34,271 nucleotides of DNA from Methanocaldococcus sp. (GTDB lineage Archaea; AGJL01; Methanococci; Methanococcales; Methanocaldococcaceae). The DNA lies in NCBI GenBank assembly GCA_027068365.1, contig JAMOTQ010000014.1:24001-58271 (forward strand). Direction: 5' to 3'. The position numbers and the translations under genes are program-made. The notes below the pieces were generated by a model. It saw only the letters and a list, made by a program, of their open reading frames with translations. It was not told where the DNA came from and did no database searches. Within the stretch, counting starts at the first letter, position 1. Each line of letters starts with the position of its first letter. Positions 19,425 to 27,507 of this stretch are shown here, piece after piece.

Positions 19425-19562
19425 ATTAAAATTATCCCTCAATAGTTCCACTAACCATAGGGCTACCACCCTATTGGTATACCCCCTAACACCTCTCCTC
19501 GCTTATGCTCGGAGGTGTAAATTTGATAGTCATATTATTAAAATTATCCCTCAATAGTTCCA
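19425..19562. repeat. 26-bp perfect direct repeats flanking an 86-bp GC-rich insert; one copy is the 3' end of the eIF2-gamma gene
   Basis: Bases 19425-19450 and 19537-19562 are identical over 26 bp, and similarity continues for about 8 bp with one inserted base. The second copy includes the last codons and stop of eIF2-gamma (TATTGAGGGATAA on the minus strand). The first copy lies 112 bp away, in the gap before the NurA-domain gene. The arrangement looks like a gene 3' end regenerated by integration of a small element, or a 112-bp duplication later replaced. Confidence 0.9.
19454..19518 (-). ncRNA. GC-rich two-hairpin element downstream of eIF2-gamma (candidate ncRNA or mobile-element relic)
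   Basis: On the minus strand, 19518-19489 folds as ACACCTC/GAGGTGT (7 bp) around CGAGCATAAGCGAGGA, in which GAGC/GCGA could form tandem G-A pairs. Then 19478-19454 folds as ACC-(A)-ATAGGG / CCCTAT-GGT, nine pairs with one bulge and a six-base loop. The segment is far richer in G and C than the rest of the intergenic DNA, a known mark of structured RNAs in AT-rich hyperthermophiles. A T-rich stretch (TTTTAATTTTAATATTTTTTT on the minus strand, near 19411-19432) follows. No independent promoter is obvious, so it may be read as part of the eIF2-gamma 3' UTR. Confidence 0.45.
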
Positions 19563-20779
19563 TAACCAATTAACCTCCATCTTGAACCAATCCTTCTGCT
19601 TATAGCTACTCTATCTCCAATCTCAGCACATATTGGAAGTTTTAATTTTATATCTGCAATGTCCCCCCTTGCTGATGTTATAACCCCTGCGGTTGTAGCG
19701 GTTCCAATGTTTAGCATTAAAACCTCTCCCGTTCTCAGTGGTTCAATCTTCAACTCTTCCTTAGTTCCTACAACTCTATCCAACAAATTGGCTTTTATTG
19801 TTATCTTTTCTCTTATAGGAGGGAGAGTTCCTGGCAATCCCACAACACTTCCAGTTAAAGCATCTGATTTCGTTAAATATGGGTCTAATGTCGTCCCGAC
19901 TCCAATCAAACCCCCTGGATGGGCTTTCCTAATTATTGTGTTTCCAGCGGCTAATGAAACAATTTTTGTAGTTAATGGCTTCCAAAATGTTTTATTTCCT
20001 TCAGTTACTTTAATTCCTGGTCTTATCTCAATCTCATCTCCAACTTTAAACACTCCTTGAATAATTGCCCCTCCTAAAACCCCTCCTTTTAAGTCCTTAA
20101 TTTTAGTTCCTGGCTTGTTTATGTCAAAACTTCTTGCAACATACATTCTTGGAGTGGCATTAGGGTCTCTCTTAGGTGTTGGAATAAAGTCCTGTATTGC
20201 CTTTAACAAAACATCGATATTTGCTTCGTGGTGAGCTGAGATTGGAATTATTGGAGCATTTTCTGCAATAGTTCCCTTAACAAATTCTTTTATTTGCTCG
20301 TAGTTTTCTTCTGCCTGCTTTTCATCTACCAAATCAATTTTGTTTTGGACAATTATAATTTTATCAATTCCCAAAATCTCCAAAGCCATTAAATGTTCTT
20401 TTGTCTGTGGTTGAGGGCAGGGCTCATTAGCGGCTATAACCAAAATTGCCCCATCCATCAAAGAAGCCCCAGAGAGCATAGTAGCCATTAATGTTTCATG
20501 CCCTGGGGAATCAACAAAAGAGACCTTTCTCAAAAATTCTGTTTCAGCCAAACAGTTTGGACATCTTGGTTTTGTCGTGTAAGTTCCACACTGTGGGCAT
20601 TTTCTTATCTCACAGTCGGCATAACCCAATCTAATTGAAATACCTCTCCTCAACTCTTCACTATGCCTGTCAGTCCAAACTCCTGTTAATGCCTTTGTTA
20701 AACTTGTTTTTCCATGGTCAACGTGTCCAACCATTCCAATATTTACCTCTGCCTGCTTAGCTTGTTTTTTCTTTGCCAT
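19544..20779 (-). CDS. eif2g: Translation initiation factor aIF2 subunit gamma
   Basis: The 411-residue GTPase delivers initiator Met-tRNA to the small ribosomal subunit as part of the aIF2 trimer. G-motifs are [14 protein letters not shown] (18-31), DSPGHE and NKIDLV. A zinc knuckle [16 protein letters not shown] lies between the switches, as in the family. Domain II and III beta barrels follow ([33 protein letters not shown]). The start at 20779 follows AAGGGGAT. Its 3' end is duplicated 112 bp downstream. S6e lies 168 bp upstream on the same strand. Confidence 0.98.
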   Translation of the reverse strand: MAKKKQAKQAEVNIGMVGHVDHGKTSLTKALTGVWTDRHSEELRRGISIRLGYADCEIRKCPQCGTYTTKPRCPNCLAETEFLRKVSFVDSPGHETLMATMLSGASLMDGAILVIAANEPCPQPQTKEHLMALEILGIDKIIIVQNKIDLVDEKQAEENYEQIKEFVKGTIAENAPIIPISAHHEANIDVLLKAIQDFIPTPKRDPNATPRMYVARSFDINKPGTKIKDLKGGVLGGAIIQGVFKVGDEIEIRPGIKVTEGNKTFWKPLTTKIVSLAAGNTIIRKAHPGGLIGVGTTLDPYLTKSDALTGSVVGLPGTLPPIREKITIKANLLDRVVGTKEELKIEPLRTGEVLMLNIGTATTAGVITSARGDIADIKLKLPICAEIGDRVAISRRIGSRWRLIGYGTIEG

Positions 20780-20947
20780 AATTATCCCCTTTATAAATTT
20801 CTTATTTTATCTGTAAAATAGTATTTTCACATTTTTATAATTTTAGCTCACAAAGTTATTCATCAGCATCAAAATAGTCAAAAAACTACAAAAGCAAATT
20901 TTAAACAGATAAATAAAATAAAAATAAATTAAGGATTATATTTTATT

Positions 20948-21343
20948 TTATTGTTCTTGATTTTCTCCTCCCTCCAAGCCCAACAATTCTGGAATTGATT
21001 TCTCTCCATACTCAACAACTTTAACATTAATTTGGACAATGTCTGGAGCTATTGTGTTTCCTCTAACTGTTTTTCTTCTTCTTTCTCCTTTTCTTTTTGG
21101 TCTGAATCCTGGAGGTGAGCTCAATAAAACTTTAACTTTTCTACTTCCGTGGATGTCAGGTCTCATTGGGAAACCACTTGAATCAGTTCCCCCTCTTATT
21201 TGTAATTTATAGCCATCTAAGCCCAAAATTTTACCATCAAATACTTCTCCTATTCTTTTACCAACTAATGGTGTATTATCTGCCTCAATTTGATAACATT
21301 TTCCAGTTTTTGGGTCTGCAACTACGAATTTTGCTGTTGGCAT
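20948..21343 (-). CDS. rps6e: 30S ribosomal protein S6e
   Basis: The 131-residue protein begins [20 protein letters not shown] and has GRKVGEVFDG-like and [20 protein letters not shown] segments, which are diagnostic of S6e; the basic [21 protein letters not shown] segment contacts rRNA. It ends with an acidic tail [11 protein letters not shown]. The ATG follows AGGAGGGAG. It precedes eIF2-gamma, a common archaeal arrangement. A GC-rich structured region at about 21450-21580 lies 110 bp upstream and might be its leader or a separate RNA. Confidence 0.97.
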   Translation of the reverse strand: MPTAKFVVADPKTGKCYQIEADNTPLVGKRIGEVFDGKILGLDGYKLQIRGGTDSSGFPMRPDIHGSRKVKVLLSSPPGFRPKRKGERRRKTVRGNTIAPDIVQINVKVVEYGEKSIPELLGLEGGENQEQ

Positions 21344-21451
21344 TTTCTCCCTCCTAATTTATTTTTATTGTTTATTTTTAGTTTTAAAATTTTTAAATTA
21401 ACTTTTAAATTTGACAAAACAGATTTTTATTTTTAGTTTATTTTTGATTTC

Positions 21452-21580
21452 ACCCTATGCCTCCCCAGCTTCATCATTTCACAACCCCTTTGGGGTTAAA
21501 GGGGAAGGAACTCCACTGGGTCATTGACATATGTCCCAACTCCTTTTGGAGTCAGGACAATAGCAGAGTAATAGTGGGAC
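21452..21580 (-). ncRNA. GC-rich structured region upstream of S6e (candidate ncRNA or structured leader)
   Basis: Between the small zinc protein gene and S6e lies about 130 bp of unusually GC-rich sequence without an open frame of interest. Hairpins: AACCCC-TTT-GGGGTT (21483-21497), TGGG.CAT / ATG.CCCA (21517-21538), ACTCC-TTTT-GGAGT (21539-21552). CCCA at 21535-21538 can also pair with TGGG at 21575-21578, as part of GTCCCA/TGGGAC enclosing the third hairpin, so two folds compete. On the minus strand the loops become A-rich, a TATA-like CTATTTAAGTA precedes (about 21586-21596), and ATGATGA, a box C sequence, occurs near 21471-21477. I therefore favour the minus strand, but direction is uncertain. 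Confidence 0.5.
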
Positions 21581-21603
21581 ACAAATACTTAAATAGTTTT
21601 TGG

Positions 21604-21798
21604 TTATATCTTCAAAGCTATTGTGATAATATAATAGAGAAGTATAAGCCCTGCAATAGCTAAAAACATGTATTGGGTTCTTAACATCCTTTTCCTTCTT
21701 TGCATATACTCAATTCTACACTTTTCTGAACAAAAAACTTGGTCTGGGGGAATTGAGATACCACAATTTAAACAGTGTCTATGCTTTGGAATTTCCAT
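21604..21798 (-). CDS. Small zinc-ribbon plus single transmembrane protein (DUF2116-like)
   Basis: This 64-residue protein has an N-terminal zinc knuckle HCLNCGISIPPDQVFCSEKC (C9, C12, C24, C28 approximately), a basic stretch RRKRMLR and one C-terminal membrane helix (MFLAIAGLILLYYIITIAL). The topology suggests a membrane-anchored protein with the zinc part in the cytoplasm. It starts 2 bp after the UMP kinase stop, so it is cotranscribed with it. Similar small proteins are found across methanogens, with no known function. I recognise the type but not a role. Confidence 0.85.
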   Translation of the reverse strand: MEIPKHRHCLNCGISIPPDQVFCSEKCRIEYMQRRKRMLRTQYMFLAIAGLILLYYIITIALKI

Positions 21799-21800
21799 AC

Positions 21801-22481
21801 TTATCCCTCAATTATTGTTCCATTCACTATTCCCTTACTAACATTTAAAAGCTCCTCAGGCGTTCCTTTAACAACTGCCACTTTCAACTTAGCTCTTTCA
21901 ATAATCTTAGCCGCCAATAAATCAACAACTGATGAGGAACCTGCCTTTAATGAAGATGATAAAGCTAAATCAACAAGTTTTTTAGCAGAGATTTTATCAA
22001 ATTTTTTAGCATCTTCATATTTATTTGGGTCTTTATCATAGACGCCATCAACATTCGTTCCTATAACCAACAAATCGGCATTTATAAACTCCGCTAATGA
22101 AGCGGCAACAGCGTCTGTTGTATGCCCGGGATGAGTCCCTCCCATGACTGGGATTTTTCCCAAGTTTAATATAAACTCTGCCTCTTCAAATGATTTAGGA
22201 ACTTTTTTTATACTGTAATCTCCTAAGGCAGTGATTAAAATCATTGCATTCATTCTTGTAGCCATTATTCCAAGCTCATCACAAAAGCTCTCACTGGCTC
22301 CAAGTTCTCTCCCAATTTTTATATATTCTCTTGCCGTCTTTCCTCCTCCAACTACTATGGCTACCTCATGCCCTTCATCTTTAATTTTTTTAAAAACATT
22401 GGCATATTCTTTAATTTTTTCAGCGTTAGCTCCTTCTTTTGGCATTACAACTGAGCCACCCAAATCAAAAACAATTCTCAT
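21801..22481 (-). CDS. pyrH: Uridylate kinase (UMP kinase), archaeal type
   Basis: The 226-residue amino acid kinase-fold enzyme phosphorylates UMP to UDP. MRIVFDLGGSVVMP is the archaeal N-terminus, IVVGGGKTAREYI holds the phosphate-binding glycines, and VIGTNVDGVYDKDPNKY is the nucleotide-binding loop. GGTGAG lies just before tandem ATGs; I take the one at 22481 (MRIV), although 22484 is possible. A longer frame to 22523 has no ribosome site. It leads the unit pyrH, zinc protein, S6e, eIF2-gamma. Confidence 0.95.
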   Translation of the reverse strand: MRIVFDLGGSVVMPKEGANAEKIKEYANVFKKIKDEGHEVAIVVGGGKTAREYIKIGRELGASESFCDELGIMATRMNAMILITALGDYSIKKVPKSFEEAEFILNLGKIPVMGGTHPGHTTDAVAASLAEFINADLLVIGTNVDGVYDKDPNKYEDAKKFDKISAKKLVDLALSSSLKAGSSSVVDLLAAKIIERAKLKVAVVKGTPEELLNVSKGIVNGTIIEG

Positions 22482-22639
22482 CATCTCACCAACTCTCATA
22501 CTTAAAAGAGTTATTAATATCAAACAAAATAGCAGTATTTAATTTTATTCCATTTTACTCCAAATATTCAAATATTCTAATTAATATGCACAAAAAATAA
22601 AAAGGTGTAGTGATATTATAGATATAATGTAAGTTGAAC

Positions 22640-22843
22640 CTAACCCCTTAATGCCGCCTTAACATCTTCGACTTTTACTGTCTTTCTCTTTGCGTGCTTA
22701 GCCAAATCAACTGATTTCTTTGCAATCTCTAATGCAATTTCTTCCAATGCCTCAGCAAAGTATTTCCCAGCCGCTTCGCTAACTCTCTTAGCACCTGCCT
22801 TCTTTAAGATTCTTACACATGGTGCAACTGGAAGCTCAGCCAT
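22640..22843 (-). CDS. Archaeal histone (HMf type)
   Basis: The 67-residue single histone fold begins [24 protein letters not shown] and ends [15 protein letters not shown], which covers helix 1, the loop L1 region, the long helix 2 ([26 protein letters not shown]) and helix 3. It would dimerise and wrap DNA. There are no extensions. AGGTGG precedes the ATG. The gene stands alone with its own promoter (TATATATA at 22890-22897) and an operator-like dyad at 22900-22917. Confidence 0.98.
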   Translation of the reverse strand: MAELPVAPCVRILKKAGAKRVSEAAGKYFAEALEEIALEIAKKSVDLAKHAKRKTVKVEDVKAALRG

Positions 22844-22887
22844 AATACCACCTCAGAACTTTACATTTTCAATTTTTTATTATGGAA

Positions 22888-22917
22888 GTATATATATTTT
22901 TCGGAGATATTCCCGAA
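22888..22917 (-). promoter_or_regulatory. Histone gene promoter with dyad element upstream of the TATA box
   Basis: On the minus strand, AAATATATATACTT is a strong TATA box about 45-50 bp before the histone ATG. Directly upstream, at the BRE position, TTCGG and CCGAA arms (22900-22904 and 22913-22917) flank an 8-bp AT-rich centre. The placement suits a repressor or activator competing with TFB (inference). Confidence 0.55.
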
Positions 22918-22925
22918 TATTTCTG

Positions 22926-23975
22926 CTATACTTTTTTGAGTATCAATGTGAGTTCATTTTTAGTATTGGCTTTTAAATTAATTATTTTGTATATTTTTAT
23001 ATTTTTATAATGGTTTAGGATGTTTAACACCTGCTCTAAATCTTCTTTTTTAGTCGTTGATTTTCTTGCTTTTAATGTATGAATTATATATCCATTAGTT
23101 TTTAAATATTTTGCAAATTTTAGTGTTAAAAAAATGGATTCATCAGGATATAGGTTGGTGTCATTGGTTATCAAATCAATTTCCTCATTAATATCTTTTT
23201 CAAAATCTACACACTCAGCTCTTTTTTTTATATGGATTATGTTGTTAGCTTTTATTTTTAACTCTCCTGTATCTATGGCATAGACCTTTTTAGATTTTTT
23301 TGATAACATTTTCGCCCAACCGCCGGGAGATGAGCCAATATCTACAACGCAGTTTAAGTTTTTAAATATAAATGGGAATCTCTCAATTAACTCCTGCATT
23401 TTTCTCTCTGAACGGTTTAATGGTCTCTCAATGTATCTCTTTAAGTTTTTTAAGTTTTTTATATTTTCTTCAATAACAAACTCATTAAAATCATCATAAA
23501 ATATTGAAATATAACTTCTATCTTGCAAAATCTCAATATTTATTTTAAAATCCCAGTTTTTTAAATTAACTTTTAAATTTAAATCTTTAAAATTGTCTAA
23601 TACATATTTTCCAATCATCCTTTCAAGCTCTTCACTTGTAAATTCATGACTTCCCCTTCTGTTGCACCTAACTACAAAAGATTTGTTTTCTAATTTTTCT
23701 TTCTTTTCATTAATTAAAAAAGAGATTGCTTTTTTTATTTCATCAATATCTGTTTGGCATTCCATCTCTAATGGAATTACTCTCAGTAAAAATTTTAAAT
23801 TATTTTTGTTTTCTTTAACAACCTTTAAAAATTCATAAGGGTTTTGAGATAAAACTTTTAAAATTCCTCTAAATGGTGTCCATAAAATTTTCTTTTTTAT
23901 TGGTAATTTATTTAACTCCTCTTTTAATTGTGGCTCAAATCCTGGTTTTGTAGTTGTTAAAGCAACTGGCTTCAT
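22926..23975 (-). CDS. THUMP-like RNA-binding protein fused to an FtsJ-type methyltransferase domain
   Basis: The 349-residue protein has an N-terminal THUMP-like half (KPGFEPQLKEELNKL... to about 165) and a C-terminal Rossmann domain with VVDIGSSPGGWAKML (210-224), the SAM-binding motif of RlmE/RlmM/TlyA-type 2'-O-methyltransferases. A conserved acidic/aromatic segment LITNDTNLYPDES follows at the catalytic-strand position. It is likely a tRNA or rRNA modifier, but the substrate is unknown. The first ATG overlaps the CofD stop (23972-23975, ATGA), so it is co-translated with cofD, with no obvious functional link. Confidence 0.8.
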   Translation of the reverse strand: MKPVALTTTKPGFEPQLKEELNKLPIKKKILWTPFRGILKVLSQNPYEFLKVVKENKNNLKFLLRVIPLEMECQTDIDEIKKAISFLINEKKEKLENKSFVVRCNRRGSHEFTSEELERMIGKYVLDNFKDLNLKVNLKNWDFKINIEILQDRSYISIFYDDFNEFVIEENIKNLKNLKRYIERPLNRSERKMQELIERFPFIFKNLNCVVDIGSSPGGWAKMLSKKSKKVYAIDTGELKIKANNIIHIKKRAECVDFEKDINEEIDLITNDTNLYPDESIFLTLKFAKYLKTNGYIIHTLKARKSTTKKEDLEQVLNILNHYKNIKIYKIINLKANTKNELTLILKKV

Positions 23976-24901
23976 AAAGACCCACAGAACTCAACAATAT
24001 TTTTAGCCAATCTAACTTTATCATCCAATGTTTTCATAATTGTGTTTGTTATTAAAACCTCGCATGGTATTTCTTTGGCAATCTCTTTATCAGTGTTATC
24101 TATAACCAAAACATCAACTACATCTTTATAAAACTCATAAATTCCTTTAACAGAAACATCATAACCCTTAGCTCTCATTAACTTTCCAGCAGGACCTGAA
24201 ACCGCAGAATTTCCAACTATTGGAGAAACAACTATAACTTTTTTATCTTTTAATAACTCTTTAATTCCACTTAAACTTAAAATTGGACCTATGGAAGTTA
24301 TAGGATTTGAAGGACCAATAATAATAAGGTTGCTGTTTTTTATCGCCTCAACTGCCTTCTCACAAGGTTTGGCATATAATGAGTTTTCATAGATAACATC
24401 TAAGACCTCAACCTCTCCCCTCCTCTTAACCCAAAAGTCATGAAACTTTAATAAATCAACCTTATCACCAACTTTTGCTAAAATTTTTGTCTCAACTCTA
24501 TCATCAGTCATTGGGATTACTTTTGCTTTAATTCCTAAAGCTTCTCTCTCCATATCAACAACTTCTGAGAGTTTATAACCCCTTCTTAAATAATACGTCT
24601 TATGCATTTTTAAAGCCCTATCTTTATCTCCTATCCTTAAAACTTCATCAAATCCAAGATTTTTTAATTGTTCGTGAGTGTAAAAAGTGTCTCCTTTAAC
24701 CCCATACCATGTTTCCTCATTAATTAAATCCGCTAATGTATATAAAACGGTATCAACATCAGGAGATAGGTATAAATCTCCTACCCAAGTGTCTTCACCA
24801 GTATTAACAATAACAGCCAATTTTTCATTATCAACAACTCTTTTTAAACCCTGTAATAACTTTGGCGTCCCCGTTCCTCCTGAGAATACTGTTATCATCA
24901 A
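23972..24901 (-). CDS. cofD: 2-phospho-L-lactate transferase (coenzyme F420 synthesis)
   Basis: CofD joins the lactyl phosphate unit to the deazaflavin Fo to form F420-0, the hydride carrier of methanogenesis. The 309-residue protein starts MITVFSGGTGTPKLLQGLKR with the glycine-rich GGTGTPKLL loop, and has VNTGEDTWVGDLYLSPDVDTVLY and GPSNPITSIGPILSLSGI, both diagnostic. It begins MM; either methionine fits the AGGTGAT ribosome site. The gene lies 1 bp after the glycosyltransferase stop region on the same strand and overlaps the methyltransferase gene by 4 bp, so the three are one unit. Confidence 0.97.
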   Translation of the reverse strand: MMITVFSGGTGTPKLLQGLKRVVDNEKLAVIVNTGEDTWVGDLYLSPDVDTVLYTLADLINEETWYGVKGDTFYTHEQLKNLGFDEVLRIGDKDRALKMHKTYYLRRGYKLSEVVDMEREALGIKAKVIPMTDDRVETKILAKVGDKVDLLKFHDFWVKRRGEVEVLDVIYENSLYAKPCEKAVEAIKNSNLIIIGPSNPITSIGPILSLSGIKELLKDKKVIVVSPIVGNSAVSGPAGKLMRAKGYDVSVKGIYEFYKDVVDVLVIDNTDKEIAKEIPCEVLITNTIMKTLDDKVRLAKNIVEFCGSL

Positions 24902-24902
24902 A

Positions 24903-26084
24903 TCACCTAATCTTCAATTTAAGCTTATTAATTAATTTGTTAGTTATTCGGTCTGTTAAGTAGTATTTTCTTATGTTGCTTTTCCTTTCAAAGAAACCAT
25001 CTATTATTTTCTTAATATTTTTCTTTCCATTGTATTTTTTTGCAAGTTCTCTCATTTTTAAAGCATTTCTTTTATACATTTTCATGTTTCTTATATCAAA
25101 TACTGCCTCTTCTAATCTATATAACTCTTTATAAGATAAAGCTATTCCACAACCCAAATCATGGACTTTTTTAGCATTGTTTCCCTGCTCTGGATGGTCT
25201 AAATCTGGAATAACAATTAATGGTTTTCCAAACGATAGGGCTTCCATTATTGTTGAATGCCCACCATGAGATACAATAAGTTCAGCATTTTTTATAAGTT
25301 CTTCCATATTTGTTGTTATTGGAATTATTTCCACATTTTTATCTTTATAAGAGGTTAGATTTAAATCATTTTTTAGCTTTTTAGCAACTTCATAACTTCC
25401 ACATACAAGTTTAACATTCAAGTTATTATTTAGGGCAATTTTTCCAAGCTCTTCAAGGATTTTGTATCTATACTCAAAACCACCAATAACACTTAATATA
25501 TAACTGCCATCATCATCAACATTATCAACATCATATCTAATTAATGGCCCTATAAATTCCATATTTTTTATAATTTTTAGGTTGTATTCACATATGGTAT
25601 ATGGTAAAGGAAAATCTGGAACAATAAATTTCTCACATCTCTCATTTATAATGTTTAGGGCTTTCATTGTCGGATAGACAATTAAATCAGTTTTCAACTT
25701 ATATTTCGTGTAGTTTTGATTACTTATACAAATTACTGGCTTTTTTAAAAGTTTTGCGGCTACGATTGTGCTATATTTGCAGTCAGAAATTACCAAATCA
25801 GGGTTATATTCTTTTATAATGTTAATTTCTCTTTTAATAGCTTTTTTTGGGCTATATTCCTTATTGAATATACTTGAAGTTATGTCAAATTTCCCATCTT
25901 TTCCTTTAAGTTTTATCTCAGGAAATGTCTCAAAAACTTTAAATCCATGATTTTCAATAAAGTCCTTACTTTTTCCGTAGGCAATGTAAGCGATTTCATA
26001 ACTATTTTTTAGTGATTCACCAATTGCTATACATCTTGTTGTATGCCCAAAACCCTCCCCACAAACTGAAATAAGTATTTTCAT
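24903..26084 (-). CDS. MurG-like glycosyltransferase (GT-B fold, GT28 type)
   Basis: The 393-residue protein begins [25 protein letters not shown], the N-terminal glycine/histidine loop of MurG-type enzymes, and has [34 protein letters not shown] near residue 275, the donor-sugar binding motif of UDP-sugar transferases. Archaea lack murein, so it probably acts on a glycolipid, N-glycan or pseudomurein-unrelated surface precursor (inference). The ATG at 26084 follows GGGTGA; a GTG within that site is rejected. It is upstream of cofD on the same strand, 1 bp apart. Confidence 0.85.
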   Translation of the reverse strand: MKILISVCGEGFGHTTRCIAIGESLKNSYEIAYIAYGKSKDFIENHGFKVFETFPEIKLKGKDGKFDITSSIFNKEYSPKKAIKREINIIKEYNPDLVISDCKYSTIVAAKLLKKPVICISNQNYTKYKLKTDLIVYPTMKALNIINERCEKFIVPDFPLPYTICEYNLKIIKNMEFIGPLIRYDVDNVDDDGSYILSVIGGFEYRYKILEELGKIALNNNLNVKLVCGSYEVAKKLKNDLNLTSYKDKNVEIIPITTNMEELIKNAELIVSHGGHSTIMEALSFGKPLIVIPDLDHPEQGNNAKKVHDLGCGIALSYKELYRLEEAVFDIRNMKMYKRNALKMRELAKKYNGKKNIKKIIDGFFERKSNIRKYYLTDRITNKLINKLKLKIR

Positions 26085-26113
26085 ATTTTTCACCCAAAAA
26101 ATTTTTAAATGGA

Positions 26114-27412
26114 CTATAACAATTTTTTACTCTCTTCTGTAAGAGTTAATTTATTAACCCTTCCTATTTTTTCTTTAACAATGATTTTTCTATCCTCTAA
26201 TTCAGATATAATCCTTGAAACCTTTGGTTTGCTCATTCCAGTAATTTCAACAATTTCTTTTTGGGTTATATGCCCATGCTTTTTTATCAAGTCAATTATT
26301 ATCTTCTCATCTTCGGTTAAAAAGCTCCATAATACTCCTTTTTTTTCTTCCATATATTTTTTTGCAATTTCGTTTAATTCTTTAACCTTATTTTTTAGTT
26401 CTTTATTCTCTTTCTCTAATTTTTCAATATATTCATTTAATGATTTAATTTTTTCTTTATATGTTGCATTTTCATCTGAAAGTTTTTGTATCCTACTTTC
26501 ATATTCTGAAATCCTCTCATTTAACACTCCAATAATCTCATCTTTATTTAATAAATTTTTATTAGCTTTATTTAATTCTTTCTCCAAATTTTTTATTCTT
26601 GTTGTTAAATTTTTTATTTCCTCTTCTTTTTCTTTTAATTTATTTCTTAACTCATTCAATTCATTTTTTATATTTTCAGCCCCTTCTATAATCTTCTTTT
26701 TAGAGATTCTTTCTTTAACAAACAATCCCCCAAATATTGTAGCTCCAAATATTGCAATTATTAAGAGATATTTTAAATTATTGCCAACGGCTGGCTGTTC
26801 TATGATATTTTGTGTAGGATACGATATGAAAGTATATTTTACAGTAATTGTGAAAGTTATTTCTTTATTTAAAGATAAATCCCAAATAATTATTTGATGT
26901 TTTCCGTCAGTAGTTATTTTATAGCCAGATGGTGTTACAAGTAGAGTTCCTTGAGGGGAAGATATAACCGCCCCTGGGGGAAGAACAACCTTTATAGTTG
27001 CGTTTTTTGCTGAGATTGGAAAGTTCATAATGAGTTGTTTAATATCATTTTTTGTCCATATTGCGTCAATAACTAAACATTTAAATGTTACATTTGCATA
27101 CTCATTTGGTGGAACTGGTTTTTCAAATTCTACGTCAATTTCAGTAACTCCTTCGTTATACAAAGCACTGTATCCTTTAACACCTAATGGTGTGTATATT
27201 GTGAAATTTTTAATGTTTTGAGGGATTGTGTATGATATGGATGTTAAATTTTTATTTTCGTCATTATAAATTATCATAGTTATTGTTTCGTTTATAGTAT
27301 CGTCAGGATTAACTATACATTCAATGTCCATCTTCTCAATAGTGTATGCCAAAGATACGTTTGCAAATAAAAAAAATAAAAATAAACATATCAAAAATTT
27401 TTTATGCCTAAT
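26114..27412 (-). CDS. Membrane-anchored winged-helix regulator with long coiled coil (COG2512-like)
   Basis: The domain order, numbered from the GTG at 27421, is: signal peptide ([19 protein letters not shown], about 7-25), extracytoplasmic beta-rich domain (26-210), one membrane helix ([21 protein letters not shown], 215-235), charged coiled coil (245-365) and a winged helix ([29 protein letters not shown], 368-435). It probably senses something outside and binds DNA inside. The start is unclear: GGTGAT at 27422-27417 fits a ribosome site for ATT at 27412; the alternative is GTG at 27421 inside that site. The next gene is secF, divergent. The target is unknown. Confidence 0.82.
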   Translation of the reverse strand: MRHKKFLICLFLFFLFANVSLAYTIEKMDIECIVNPDDTINETITMIIYNDENKNLTSISYTIPQNIKNFTIYTPLGVKGYSALYNEGVTEIDVEFEKPVPPNEYANVTFKCLVIDAIWTKNDIKQLIMNFPISAKNATIKVVLPPGAVISSPQGTLLVTPSGYKITTDGKHQIIIWDLSLNKEITFTITVKYTFISYPTQNIIEQPAVGNNLKYLLIIAIFGATIFGGLFVKERISKKKIIEGAENIKNELNELRNKLKEKEEEIKNLTTRIKNLEKELNKANKNLLNKDEIIGVLNERISEYESRIQKLSDENATYKEKIKSLNEYIEKLEKENKELKNKVKELNEIAKKYMEEKKGVLWSFLTEDEKIIIDLIKKHGHITQKEIVEITGMSKPKVSRIISELEDRKIIVKEKIGRVNKLTLTEESKKLL

Positions 27413-27507
27413 GTGTATCACCTTTCACGGGATATTGTTATTTATATAACTTTATCCCATATAAAAAAATTTGTCTTAATGACCAGCAATTTTAAGGGGT
27501 TGGAAGT

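Noticed and set aside
19356-19469. N-terminal extension of the NurA-domain protein by 38 residues
   Set aside because: The sequence is the duplicated end of the eIF2-gamma gene read in another frame; a GAGGGATT ribosome site supports the ATG at 19355.
20820-20900. Possible box C/D RNA between eIF2-gamma and S6e (CTGATGA on the minus strand)
   Set aside because: No matching second box pair and no guide-length spacing could be found.
26109-26897. 262-codon forward frame opposite the coiled-coil part of the membrane regulator
   Set aside because: Phe/Ser-rich shadow of a Lys/Glu-rich coiled coil; no ribosome site or known fold.
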